64,000 nucleotides of DNA from Sisyra terminalis (Eukaryota > Arthropoda > Insecta > Neuroptera > Sisyridae). The notes under the pieces were generated by a model, which was not told where the DNA came from, ran no database searches, and saw only the letters and a program-made list of their open reading frames with translations. Shown here piece after piece: positions 12,301 to 22,500 of this stretch. The stretch is from positions 10,623,689 through 10,687,688 of the forward strand of contig OY292274.1 in the NCBI GenBank assembly GCA_958496175.1. Reading direction: 5' to 3'. How positions within the stretch are numbered: the first letter of the stretch is position 1; each line of letters opens with the position of its first letter. The translations under genes were made by a program, and so were the position numbers.

Positions 12301-14635
12301 ATGGGAGCAAAGAATAATTGGAACTACTCTAACATTAAAATAAAAATATCGTGACTTTTGCGATACCATCATACATGAATCATTAAGCAAACTTGCTTAA
12401 CAAATAGGTCCATCAAAATTTTTTTATTAAAAAATAACATGATTTCTTACAAATTAAAAATACGTATCAAAAAATACATTTGTAGAACATATATACCTAA
12501 TATTATTTCAGTGCTGGAGTTGGTCGTACAGGAACTGTGATTGCAGTCGACATTTTAGCCCAAATTGTTAATGCTCGAAAAAAATTAGATGTATTTGGAA
12601 CGGTTCTCAACCTACGCAAACAAAGAGCACGAATGGTTCAAAATGATGTAAACAAATTTCTTATTTTCAAGCAAAGAAATATAGAATGATTGATACGAAA
12701 GTAATGGTTAATAAATTATAATTGAAATGTTAGAAATGAATGAAAATGTTTTAAGTGTAAAAACACGGAAACTGTTCTAAATTAACATTCTCAAAACTTT
12801 GTCACGACTGGAATAATAACCAATTACTTTTGCATCAATTATTCTGTCCATCGAATATAATTAATATACATTAGACTGATTCAAAAAAAATGATGATTTT
12901 TTTTTCTTAATTATATCGAAAATATTGTTGGGAATAACCAAAAAAAATCCTGTGAAAGTTTAAGCTCTTAATATTTATATTAAGAGGTGCCGCATCGCAA
13001 ATTTCGATTTTCCATTTAAATAACATGGGAACAATTTTAACATTGATAAGTATTTTATTTACTTCCGAATCACAATAAATGAATGGATAATAATATATAT
13101 ACATATGTCTTGGAGATTCAATTAAAAAATTACTTTATTACGAAATTAATTTAAAATTTTTAAATTTTAAAAATTTAAAATTGACAAAATAATTATTATT
13201 ATTATTATTACCTGATGATGACAGTCAAAAACTGTCGAAACGCGTCGTAATAAAGTAATTTTTTAATTGAATCTCAAAGACATATATATATTATTATCCA
13301 TGGGAACAATATTCTCTTGCACTTTGGAATTTTATAGCTCACGATGATGACAATACTTCGGAATGACCAAGGTATATTCTTGTAGAAAATTGAACGATCT
13401 GCAAAAAAGGTCTGTTACAAATTTTTGACATATTTGTTCCTTCAAAAGTTATTCGAAATCAAAGTTGAACTAAAGAGAAATTTTAATATTTTTTTCAATT
13501 TTTTGACGCAACCATCAATTTTATGAAAAAATTTTATAGGACATTTTTTGTAGAGCACTTTAAATAATAATAAGAACGTTAAATCTAGAGAGAGGGAGTG
13601 ACATTGAGAGGATTTTTAATTCGTACGAATAGTAGTATCAAATTACATATATAATTTTTGGAAAATGTTTTTATTTGTTTTTTGGATCTATCGTCTTGAC
13701 CTTGGAAGGATTGCCAAAAATCAAATAATATAAATCAGCACTTTTTGTCCAGAAAACGGAAATGGTTTTTCAGTAAATTATTTAATTAAAATAAAATAAA
13801 TAATTTTTATGTTAAAAATACAATAATTCAGGGAAAATTATTAATTTAAAACAATAAAATTACGAATATTTTCAGTTTAATGCAAATAACTTAGGACCTG
13901 TGAAAAATATCAAAAACTTTTATAGAGATAAGTTATAGAAAAAAAAAATGCTCTACAAAAAATGTCCTACAAAATTTTCTCATAAAATTGATGGTTGCGT
14001 CAAAAAATTGAAACAATATTAAAACTTCTCTTTAGTTCAACTTTGACCTCGAATAACTTTTGAAGGAATAAATATATCAAAAACCTGTAATAGTAAAAGA
14101 TTTTTTTTGTAGATCGTTCAATTTTCTACAGAATATACCTTGGTTATTCCGAAATTTGGTCACCAACGTGAGCTATAAAATTCCAAAGTGCAAGAGAATA
14201 TTGTTCCCATGTTATTTAAATGGAAAATCGAAATTTGCGATGCAGCACCTCTTAATATTAGTATTAAGAGCTTAAACTTTCACAGGATTTTTTTTTGTCA
14301 TTTCCAACAATATTTTCGATATAATTAAGAAAAAAAAAATCATCATATTTATTGAATCAGTTTAATATAAATATTATGTAACATAATATTCATGTTCTAG
14401 GGGCAGTATAAATATATTTACCAATGTATAATGGATGAAATTTTGTATCCTCGAGTTTTTCAAGGTAAGTTACAACCACATAGTTCCAAAACAAAATTCA
14501 TAGCTTTAATTTTTACAGTAAAATTGAAAATGAAAATTCAACCATTTTTTTTTTTGTAAATTTGCAGCTAAGCAAGAACCAATATATGAAAATGTACCGG
14601 CTATAAGACGGATTTCTTTAGAAAGTGAAATGTGA
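1..14635 (+). CDS. Receptor-type protein tyrosine phosphatase with FN3 ectodomain (5' end outside window)
   Basis: This gene encodes a single-pass receptor that should dephosphorylate phosphotyrosine on cytoplasmic substrates. The exons I join are 1-300, 3634-3912, 3975-4253, 4855-5196, 5245-5517, 5569-5832, 6080-6406, 6470-6790, 8860-9180, 9234-9524, 10338-10517, 10581-10692, 10750-10970, 11048-11121, 11465-11599, 11658-11783, 11836-11984, 12512-12647, 14401-14464 and 14568-14635. All junction phases agree through to the TGA. Order: low-complexity N-terminal exon, nine FN3-type units (many with an LEPCxxY-like motif), one membrane helix, one PTP domain and a short tail ending in LESEM. A FN3 array with a single PTP domain fits the insect Ptp10D/Ptp52F type; I cannot decide between them. 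The intron at 6791 needs a GC donor. Large foldback repeats sit in several introns. Confidence 0.85.
388..1731. repeat. 1.34-kb foldback (palindromic) element in phosphatase intron 1
   Basis: The arms 388-1037 and 1107-1731 are reverse complements along almost their whole length, leaving a loop of about 70 bases. The ends read CAAAGGGCCCTCGCCAGATA on the left and CAAAGGCCCTCGCCAGATA on the right strand. There is no ORF. I found no convincing target-site duplication, so it is probably an old copy. The rest of this intron (1732-3633) is AT-rich with nothing else recognised. Confidence 0.85.
3634..10517 (+). CDS. Ectodomain: nine consecutive FN3-type units of the receptor phosphatase
   Basis: Each exon (3634, 3975, 4855, 5245, 5569, 6080, 6470, 8860, and the pair 9234+10338) encodes one FN3-like unit. 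Each starts with a Pro-containing strand, has a Trp in strand B (VSWN, LTWI, IFWN, MLWE, LQWS, LYWT, ISWT) and a Tyr-containing strand F ([32 protein letters not shown]). Several carry an extra Cys pair, with Cys before the strand-C Tyr and Cys in LEPC, which would be an unusual intradomain disulfide. All exons are phase 1-1, so the array could expand by exon duplication. Most units end with E-G or D-G at the donor. Confidence 0.8.
5833..6079 (+). repeat. Phosphatase intron with a decayed relative of the 56-kb palindrome
   Basis: The stretch around 5880-5930 (ATACTTCGATTGTCAAG ... TTGGTCATCAA) resembles the repeat at about 56170-56215 (GTATTTCGATTGCCAAGC ... GTGGTCATCAA). It looks like a diverged copy of the same family. 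The rest of the intron shows nothing else. Confidence 0.4.
6791..8859 (+). other. Phosphatase intron with apparent GC-AG boundaries
   Basis: The preceding exon must end in phase 1 at CATATG|GCGAGT for the frame to join 8860. The nearby GT (GCGA|GTAAAA) would break in phase 2 and hit a stop after 8860. The intron therefore appears to use a GC donor. It contains the foldback element at 7603-8394. Confidence 0.55.
7603..8394. mobile_element. hAT-like foldback MITE, relative of the TAGACTGATTC family
   Basis: The ends are TAGGGTGTTTTT and TCGGGTGTTTTT (right strand). The arms are long inverted repeats (to about 7765 and from about 8215). An exact 8-bp duplication, ATACCTAC, flanks it at 7595-7602 and 8395-8402 and fits the hAT pattern nTnnnnAn. 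Inner parts (GAGCTCTTAATATTA ... CCATTTAAA) resemble the four TAGACTGATTC copies, so it is a diverged member or sister family. There is no transposase. Confidence 0.85.
9955..10239. repeat. Small inverted-repeat sequence in phosphatase intron
   Basis: The left end (about 9955-9978) and right end are inverted copies of ATTGCAAAAGTTGTT. At 10207-10236 a perfect 12-bp hairpin (GCAAAAGTTGTT, loop ATCACA) is present. It may be a short MITE with a duplicated end; I found no target duplication. Other sequence in this intron (9525-10337) shows nothing recognisable. Confidence 0.4.
10581..10970 (+). CDS. Transmembrane and juxtamembrane exons of the receptor phosphatase
   Basis: The exon 10581-10692 encodes a hydrophobic helix ([22 protein letters not shown]) followed by the basic stop-transfer RKRG. 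A 57-bp intron (10693-10749) separates it from 10750-10970, which encodes the juxtamembrane stretch and ends in KNRYPDIKP, the classic entry to a PTP domain. The 57-bp intron is a multiple of three and lacks an in-frame stop, so the frame also reads straight through. Excision or retention is therefore not decided by frame alone. Confidence 0.8.
11048..14635 (+). CDS. Catalytic PTP domain exons of the receptor phosphatase
   Basis: Seven exons encode one complete PTP domain. Visible landmarks in order are YDATRVKL and DYINASYI at the start, TQGP and DFWQMVYE, the WPDFGVP loop bearing the general acid, [10 protein letters not shown] with the catalytic Cys, RKQRARMVQ and the Gln-loop motif NDGQY. 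The signature loop is split between exons 11836-11984 and 12512-12647, inside the Ser codon. A 1753-bp intron (12648-14400) occupied mainly by a foldback transposon separates the last two exons. All catalytic residues are present, so the enzyme should be active. The C-terminal PIYENVP could be a tyrosine-phosphorylation or SH2-binding site; this is inference. Confidence 0.9.
13036..13298 (+). mobile_element. Nested 263-bp Penelope-like/retrozyme-like non-autonomous insertion
   Basis: The insertion interrupts copy 1 of the foldback family and is bracketed by a 12-bp duplication, CATGGGAACAAT (13024-13035 and 13299-13310). The uninterrupted site is seen in copies 3 and 4. It contains inverted arms (13085-13143 and 13245-13299), a TTA microsatellite and a hammerhead motif. 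A 12-bp duplication suggests target-primed retroinsertion rather than cut-and-paste. It has no ORF. Confidence 0.75.
13205..13253 (+). ncRNA. Hammerhead ribozyme motif (type I layout)
   Basis: Stem I is TTATTAC (13205-13211) with GTAATAA (13247-13253). The core CTGATGA is at 13212-13218. Stem II is GACAGT (13220-13225) with ACTGTC (13231-13236) around a CAAAA loop, and the core GAAA is at 13237-13240. A minimal stem III (CGCG) follows, then the cleavage triplet GTC at 13244-13246. All invariant core residues are present. One unpaired T (13219) sits between core and stem II, which may weaken activity. Short stem III and GAAACGCGTC are typical of hammerheads in Penelope-like elements. Confidence 0.7.
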
Positions 14636-14695
14636 TATATGAATCTTGATGTATTTATTTTAAAGTTTTTATTTTGTTAAATAAGTAAGTAGTTG

Positions 14696-14701
14696 AATAA
14701 A
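14696..14701 (+). promoter_or_regulatory. Candidate poly(A) signal of the receptor phosphatase
   Basis: An AATAAA lies about 60 bases after the phosphatase stop codon and immediately before the end of the oppositely oriented ORF at 14704. The two 3' ends probably overlap. Confidence 0.5.
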
Positions 14702-14703
14702 AA

Positions 14704-15456
14704 TTAAATGTTTACCTTGTAAGATTGGTCTGTAGCCCAAAATGAAATAGTCTGCGATAATAATTGCGTTTCTATCGAATTTGATAAAGGTAAAGTCGTG
14801 TTTTGATTTTGTAGAACATTCAATTTTTGAATTTGAGGTGCACTTGTGGTAATCGGGAGAATTGGTCGAGTCGAATCTTTACATGCAATTAAAATCTTTT
14901 CATTTTCAAACAAATTACTTTTCTTCTGGTCCATTCCGGGAATGTTTTCGTTTGGATGCAGATATCGTGCATCTTGATTTTCCACTAGTGTAAATTTGTT
15001 TCCGGTTTTTTCATAATAATATCCCATATCAAACATTAATCTTCGTAGAGTCATTAGTGAAAATTTCGGCATTGATTTCTTTTCGCTAATATTTCTTAAA
15101 ATTGTACTAAGGGAAGGAATAATGTTTTGGCAGCGAAGATCGTATATTATGTTGCGGATTGTTTGGCGCACGGTTGAGTCATATTTGATGTCTCTACTGT
15201 TGATATTGAGATTTTTCCGAATTTTTCGCTTCGGAGATTCCTTAAATCCACTCGGACTCATTTCTTCTTTTCGAAATTGAAAAATACTTTTGTCACTACA
15301 ACCTGTAGCACGTGCTGTTCGTTTAACAACTTCTGTGATTCGTAAATTTGGATATTCTTGACGAAAATATTTGAAAACATTCATAATTATTATTTTTTCC
15401 TTGATGGAATACGACATTCCACGACGCATTTTTCTTATTTCTCCCAAATCATTCAT
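14704..15456 (-). CDS. Transposase-derived HTH-type protein, function unknown
   Basis: This intact 250-residue ORF lies tail-to-tail with the phosphatase gene. Residues about 15-150 follow a layout I recognise from the N-terminal DNA-binding half of DDE-type transposase-like proteins common in arthropods: a basic start, IKEKIIIMNVFKYFRQE, TEVVKRTARATGCSDKSI (helix-turn-helix), a Lys/Arg-rich linker, then TVRQTIRNIIYDL, PSLSTILRNI and TLRRLMFDMGYYYEKT. The catalytic DDE part is missing, and the last 80 residues are low-complexity and rich in Gln, Thr and Ser. It may be a domesticated DNA-binding protein or a truncated transposon gene. The codon before the final three is followed by a fair donor (AAG|GTAAAC), so splicing onward cannot be excluded. 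No terminal inverted repeats are obvious around it. Confidence 0.6.
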   Translation of the reverse strand: MNDLGEIRKMRRGMSYSIKEKIIIMNVFKYFRQEYPNLRITEVVKRTARATGCSDKSIFQFRKEEMSPSGFKESPKRKIRKNLNINSRDIKYDSTVRQTIRNIIYDLRCQNIIPSLSTILRNISEKKSMPKFSLMTLRRLMFDMGYYYEKTGNKFTLVENQDARYLHPNENIPGMDQKKSNLFENEKILIACKDSTRPILPITTSAPQIQKLNVLQNQNTTLPLSNSIETQLLSQTISFWATDQSYKVNI

Positions 15457-16858
15457 TGTAAAGTTTCATATGAATTGTATTTCAAATAAGTTTAGAGAAT
15501 ATAAATAAAGATATTTAGAATAGAATAGTATCAACTTATTGATCAAATTAATCCATCATAGTCATCTGTATATTTACAATATATGCAGTATATTTACTAA
15601 ATACCCAACGCAATATAGCTGTACATCTAATTTTTATTTAAATTAGAAATAAACACTTTCTTGTAGAAATAAATGTTTCTTCACTGGTTTTAAGTTCAAG
15701 TTCATTTGCAAACACTTAAGTGCAATTATTCAATATAAATAAAACAAAAATAGTAATAAACAAGAAAAATTAAGTCCTCAATATCATACTAAAATTAGCA
15801 TATATTGCTCTCCAAATAATAGAAATACCGACTTATTTTATTATTAATTTCTCTACAAATGGTAAGTACAAGTATATTTGAGGTTAAATCTCGTGTTTAC
15901 TAATATTGACCAATATCAAGGTTTATAAAATACACAGGTGGTCTCATGTGCTACGTGACGTATCCAGAAGAAATTCATATATATCTTCAGACTGATTCAA
16001 ATTTCAAAATTCTTCGTTTGACGTTATTTTTTTTTTCTAATGGGGCAACCTGTGCAATTTATAAACCTTGGACCACTATCACCAATTTTAACAACTTACC
16101 ACAACTTACGATCAATACCAGAAAACGCGACAAATATTTATAGAGAAATAGCTGGCCAGAAACTTCGATGTTAACGCTCTGTGTGGCGAATATTAACATT
16201 TAATACAGTAATTTAAATATTAATAGGACTTTATTTGCAATAAATCGCAAAACAAAAAGAAAAAATAACAACTTTTTTGTTGATTCAGAAAATATTCATA
16301 TGCAATTTCATAAAATATCTCGTCCAGACATGCAAATAACGTAACAAGACGTGTCTTTTTTATGAGAAAAAACTATCTATATAGGTAAAACTAGCTAAAG
16401 CTCATGTAGGATTACTGGGATTGCTATAAAATATCATTTTGACGAAACTCATTTTAAATTGTATTTGTTTTTACCACTATAGTAAATAAAACCAAACATT
16501 TTTTATGTTAATAGAATATGTTATAAGTATAGAACAGAATTCCGAATGATAAAACCGACCAACCAAAGAGAATTACAACTTTATCTTTTTAAGAATCTTA
16601 AGAAAGTTTCTTTCAAAATGTTTTAAGGCTTTTCGATTCAATACAATAGCGATTTTTTATAGATATGGTTCCCATTTGCTATAATTTAACAATTGGAGAG
16701 TGGTCCTTCGCTGTGTTTTTCTAAAGTCATAATTTCGAAACAACAAAATTTTTTGGGCTCAATAGCCTTTAAGTAATTTTTCTATGAGTTTTTGATATTC
16801 TGGAGCTTCTTTTTCTGTTAATCTGATGAACGAGATGAACTAATGTCTATCAAGTTAA

Positions 16859-17725
16859 CACCTGACTTTTACAAATTAAAATTTTAAATATATTTTTAGA
16901 TTGGCTTGTTTGTAATTGATTGTACCGAAAAAAATTTCGTTTGTACCTCAATCGGAAAAAAAATGTAGTTTTCCGACAATTATAGATTTTTCTTTGAAGA
17001 TTTTCCAAATTCAACGACGGTACAATCTAGCTACTGTGTTGCTGAGGATTGTACCGAAAAAAATATCCTTTTAACGCAATCCCTACGGTAATTATGACAG
17101 GTTTTATACGGGTAATTAGACTCTCATTACTTTTTTGTTGAAACTGCAAGGAAGTAATTAGAGTCTTATTACTCAGACAAAAACCATCATAAATATCGCT
17201 GGAAGGAAAAAATTTTCGATACAATCCTCAGCGACGTAGATGCTATACTCTATCGTCGTTGAATATGGAAAATCTCTCAAGAAAAACCTGCAATTGTCGG
17301 AAAACTGTATTTTATTTCCGGTTGAGGTGCAATAAAAAATTCAACCGGTTCTATCAACTAGAGACCATTACCCGGAAGAATCCGCAAAAAAATTGTTTGT
17401 TTTTCAACAGATTCAAACTTATGTCCGTTTTTGCCGTTTCAACAATGAAGTAATGAGAGTCAAATTACTTCAATAAAAACCATCATAATTACCGTTGGAA
17501 CTGCGTTAGAAGGATAAATATTTCGGTACAATCCTCAACAATACAATAGCTAGATTGTACCGTCCTTGGATTTGGAAAATCTCCAAAGGAAAATCTGTAA
17601 TTGTCGGAAAACTGCATTTTCTTTCTGGTTGAGGTGCAAACGAACATTTTTTTCGGTACAATCAAGTACAAGTCAAACTAAAAATATATTTAAAATGTTA
17701 ATTTGTAAAAATCGGGTGCTAGCAT
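16859..17725. repeat. Complex foldback element between the HTH gene and SORL1
   Basis: The outer arms (about 16859-17110 and 17460-17725) are inverted repeats beginning (A/C)ACC(T/C)GACTTTTACAAATT. An extra internal copy of the right-arm sequence lies at about 17165-17340 in direct orientation to the right arm, so the element has been internally rearranged. There is no coding capacity. The ORFs here are by-products of the arms. Exact ends are uncertain; similarity extends a few bases beyond the coordinates given. Confidence 0.75.
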
Positions 17726-19208
17726 GACAGAGGTGATGAACTGTCTTATTTCTTTCAGTTTTAAAGCCATTTCAGAAAAACGGGTTTGAGTCTTCAATAA
17801 ACTTTAACTTTTATTGTTAAATTAATTACTTTACTTTTACTATTGAAAACTTACCTATTTTTTTAAAATTAACATATAAAAGATTTTCGCTATTTTAAAA
17901 ATCAGTTCGATGATATTGTGTGTGGATTATAAATAGATTATTTTACGCTTTGAATTTATGATTCAAAGAACTATATCCCATAAGTCTCTACTCGTCTTTT
18001 GTTTAGACGATATAAAAGCTCCCAATTATTAATTCCAATGATCCTACATCATTAGCATCCGTCATTACCAAAAAGTAATATAGGGTATGAGTTCGTAAAT
18101 TCTTAAGCGATCTATGAAAAAGGGGCATAGTGAGATTTTAAAATGAGCTTCTTGTCTGAACTTTTCGGCTTGAGATTTTTTCTCTCAATTGAAAAATCTG
18201 ATTGAAAATTCTTTCATTTAAAATAATATATATTTTTCCTTTAATATTGTGTCTTTAAGAGCATTTTTGACGAGGGCTCGATAGGTTTTTAAGAATTTAC
18301 ATCTGAAAACATAATAAAAATTCAATTATTCGTTAGCATTTTTTTTTACTTGGAAACCATACAAAGTATGTAACACAAACTATAGGATTTCTTTTACATT
18401 TATTGTGAAGAAACATTCAGAATAAATAAATTACGTGTTGAACAAACATGCAATTTCAGAATTGTTACACTTATAATTACGTTTTATGCTTCTTACATTA
18501 ATTCGGCTTATGAATACTTTAGATTCAACATTTGGATTTTTCTTTGGAGCAATTTAATTACGTACACATTTACAGGTAACAAATCATATTAAATGCTAAA
18601 AAAATAAAAATCTGTTTAACTCAATAAGGAACTGCCTTTTTAAAATGTGCTAAATAGAATATTTTTACACTTTCCATTTTTTCGAATAACATTCAATATT
18701 TTACTCAACTGAAATTGAAATAGATTCATTATAGGTGAAAAAAGGAAAATATTGACTTTGTAATAAAATGCAAAATAAAAAGCATAATTAAATGAACATA
18801 AACTTATCACAGAAGTTTGACACTATACAATTAAAAATATTTATAACTAAACAAAATTAGAGCAAAACTTTTCACTTTTATCTTTAGTTTGTAAAAAAAA
18901 AAATATTAAATCAAATTTAAAAGTTCCGTACACACACTTACCGAATAACAGTCATTTTTAGTTCTTACTAGTCCTAGGTATCTTATATTAATTTGAGACT
19001 ATATCGAAACTATAATGCCAAAAAAAATCAACATTTTACAAACTAGTTGATAAATTAATAAATAACTTTTATATTTACATAAATTACTCTGAACCAGTAA
19101 ATCAATTAATTCTACAACATTCAAGTGGAAATGTGTTACTATGTTTGGATGGAAGTGATCAGACATATAATGTATTTTTTTACTAGGACACATTGTAATG
19201 TTTTCATA

Positions 19209-19214
19209 TTTATT
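19209..19214 (-). promoter_or_regulatory. AATAAA just downstream of the SORL1-like stop
   Basis: A consensus poly(A) hexamer starts two bases after the TAA. It is very close to the stop, so a more distal site may be used instead; this region is AT-rich and holds other candidates. Confidence 0.35.
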
Positions 19215-19216
19215 CT

Positions 19217-19537
19217 TTATGCAATCACTAAAGGCTCATCATCCGAAAATCCACGAATAACGGGACCTTCATCATCTTCTGAAATGAAAAAACAACGTTT
19301 TAAGAAGACTTTTTATCATTTAATTAATTCACGCACCTAATCCTTGTCCACCAAATGTGGTCGCTCCCGACCGTGTATCATAATGAGAGTTTGCAAAACG
19401 TACGAAACTTTGTTCCAATCTGCGATGTTTTAAAACGAAAAAGATAAGCACTCCAAGTAGTGCAACCACAATCAATATGCTCGGAACCAAAATGCCAACA
19501 ATACTTCCAGCTGATAAAACAGCCGACCAGCCATCAG
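19217..19537 (-). CDS. SORL1: SORL1-like exons 17-18: membrane helix and sorting tail
   Basis: Exon 19537-19337 encodes the membrane helix ([18 protein letters not shown]) and the proximal tail KHRRLEQSF. It includes FANSHY, the motif known to bind retromer VPS26 in vertebrate SORL1. Exon 19278-19217 encodes an acidic cluster (EDDEGP) and the C-terminal [11 protein letters not shown], matching the vertebrate GGA-adaptor motif. Both sorting signals are therefore kept, so Golgi-endosome trafficking should be conserved. The stop is the TAA at 19217-19219, and an AATAAA follows three bases later. Confidence 0.93.
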
Positions 19538-22500
19538 CTAAAAGCAATATAATTTGCTCAAAATTAAACTCTTGTTAAATAAGTGAAATTAAACTTACAA
19601 GTAGGTATTTCTATTGTATTAACCTCCGAAAGTAAGGATTTGTACCCATCATTCGTTTTTAAACGAACCGCAAATGCATAAATTGCTCCTTCTTTTACGT
19701 CATTTAACATAAACGGAGGTGCTTTAACATCATAGCTTTGAGCGGAAGATTCGTTTAAAAATATACCTTCTGATACCAGAACTTCGAAATTATACCTAAA
19801 ACATCAAATTTAAATTGTTAATGCACGAATTAATCGTAATAATCTTATAAAATAAATTAATGCCAATAAGAAATTAATTAAATTGAAATTCTTACGTTGT
19901 ACTTTCGGGAAGAATTTCCGAAGTTTCCCAATATAATATGTAACTTCCATTTTTTTCTGGCAAAGCCTGGAGACGATGGGGAGGATAAAATGGTCGTGCA
20001 TAATAAATAACAGGACCTGCAATTTTTGATTCTGGCTCGGAAGTTTGAATAGTGACTGCATACTGTCCACCTTGATGCACAGCGACCATGTGGGTTAATC
20101 TTTCTCCATGCATTGGAAGTAATGTCAATGAAGCCGTTTTATTCAAGTTTGTTTCTGTTATTGTAATCTACGAATGCAATTATTATATTAAAAAAAATTC
20201 TGACTTACAAATTGTGATACATTTTTGAAACTATTATTGAAACAGATCAACTTAACATAAATTTACAAATAAAATGCACTTACAGTATATCCAATATTTA
20301 ATGAAGCGTCTACACATGACGGAGACCATTCAACAATCATATTGTTAGCATTGTGTCCATCTGGTAAAACTTGTAAATTTTTCGGAGGCGCCAAACGACT
20401 AGCATTAGTTTGAATCATAACTGGATTTCCATTCAAAGGTCCATATCCCAACGGTCCGACAATTCCAACGGCAAACAAATATTTCTCACAAGCTTCTAAG
20501 TCTTTCACCACCATACTGGTATTTGTCGTGGTTGCTTTTGGTTCTTTAAGATAATAATAAAGATAATCAAACACCTTTTACAATCACAAAATAAAAGATC
20601 CATACTTAAGAATAGTTGACCAGCTGTGACAGCATAATATACACCATACTGCCAAGGAATATGTTTTCCTCCTCTTGGAGGTTCCCATGCAACTTTTACG
20701 GTAGTTTGTTTAATCAAATGCGCTTCCATATTTTGCACCGGTTGTAAAGAATCTCCTTTAGTAGTAACCACAATTCCTGATTCATGTCCTTTATATGCTT
20801 TTTTGTAAGCTTTAATTTTAAAACTGTATGTAACACCCGGTGATAAGTTTGAAACTAAATCAAAGAATGTTAGTTAACTGAAAAAAAAATGAAAAATGTT
20901 CTATAATTGTACCTGTTATCGAGTTGATATTGGTGGTCAAAGGTGTTTGTTGAGGATATGGAGGATTTACAACAGGAGTAATTTGATATCCCTCAGCACT
21001 TGTTACTGCTTTCCATGATAAACTGACGGATGTATTGGTAACTTCATCAATTTTTAAACTCGATACATAATCTAAGTCTGCATCTCCGTCGAAGTTTAGA
21101 ATTGATAGTTCAGAACTATTGCTCTGGTTAATTCCATTTATTGCAACTACCTGTTTTAGTCGAAATGTTTTATTAGTTCGAATGAATAAAAGCATATGTA
21201 TCAAAATTTACGCAAACAAATGCAATAAAATACCGAAAAAATGCCAGTTTAGATCAATTCATAAATTTAGTTAGTATATTTTTTAACTTTAGAATAGAAA
21301 TATTACCCAAAATGAATAATTAACACCTCCTTCAAAATGAGAATTTAACATATAAGTTGTCGCATTGCTGTGAACATGAACTTGAATTGGTGGAATTGGA
21401 GGTGCTTGGCTTACAATGTAATCAACAATGCAGCCATTTGGTTGTTTGGGAGCTTTCCAGCTTACTTCAACGTGAGATCCATTACGCTGTACAGCAGTAA
21501 CACCGTATGGTGGACTTGGAACTATAATTTATAGAAAAAAAAAATTAACGAATATGTGCGCACTACTGAGTATGCGTTTTTAACAAACAAATACTCATTT
21601 GAAATATTTAGAAGAAAAGAACGAAGAAGAGTAGAAGAAAAGACTTTTTTTGTTAGTTTCAGTTTGTCAAAATATATATATATAGGTATATAGATAAAAC
21701 TGTGAAAACCTATAAAATTGTGAAAAGGCAAAACTTCACGAGAGACTTTAGATCTGCAAAATTGTAAAAACCAATTGTATGCAAATTATTACGATCGTTA
21801 ATTATCTAGCAGCATGCGCGTAAGATAGATAAAGTATAGAAAACACTATCAGACAATAAAGAAGTGAAATAAGTAGACGCCCAAAACCGGTTTATACCCA
21901 CAAATATCTAACGGGATAATAAAAACAGGTAAAGATTACTTATAAGTCATAGCCAAGCCCAACTCTTAGTGACCTATCGCCAAGATATTCGGGATCTTAC
22001 TTTTATAAATTGGATAGATACGTCCAACCTCAACAAAGATGATTGGTTAAAACTTTTAAACTCACAATGATACAAGGCAATCATTGAGCAATACAGTAAA
22101 AAAAATCACTAAACACCGAACCTTTAAAAAAAATATGCGGGTCGAACAGACAATCCCCTTTTTTTCGTCAGTTAAAAAAGAATGAGTAATACTTATTTCC
22201 TACTTATTGTTCGAAGGGTCTTGTTAGGTGTAAACAATCTTAATCAAATGTTCAAGATCTACAATTTTCATTGAAGGATAAATAAAGGTACACATTAGTT
22301 TATCACTGAAATCATTAAGGACAGTAGTTCTCAACCTTTTAGTCACTTCCTTTGCGAGAAAAAAAACTGAGACTCCTTTACTCAATAACAGTTAATAATA
22401 TTAATTGTTTATAAGGGTGGATACTCCACCAAATTTTCCGCTGCCCTCAGAAAGTTCCAGCATCTAATGATGTAGGGGCTATACTGTGCCTACTGGAACC

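Larger units (their letters stand above)
12872..14364. mobile_element. hAT-like foldback MITE, TAGACTGATTC family, copy 1 (with nested insertion)
   Basis: It starts TAGACTGATTC and ends GAATCAGTTTA, with flanks ATATACAT (12864-12871) and ATATAAAT (14365-14372), seven of eight matching. Long inverted arms carry GTTGGGAATxACC, CTCTTAATATT and GAGGTGCCGCATCGC blocks. A 263-bp hammerhead-bearing insertion sits in its left arm at 13036-13298. It lies in the intron that separates two catalytic-domain exons of the phosphatase. Confidence 0.9.
15457..19216. other. Intergenic region between HTH gene and SORL1-like gene
   Basis: Apart from the foldback at 16859-17725 I see only AT-rich sequence with short chance ORFs and no recognisable domain, RNA gene or transposon end. 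Confidence 0.6.

Noticed and set aside
13084..13143. Hammerhead in the left arm of the nested insert
   Set aside because: The arm stops at the cleavage site and lacks the CTGATGA and GAAA core, so it is only the downstream part of the motif.
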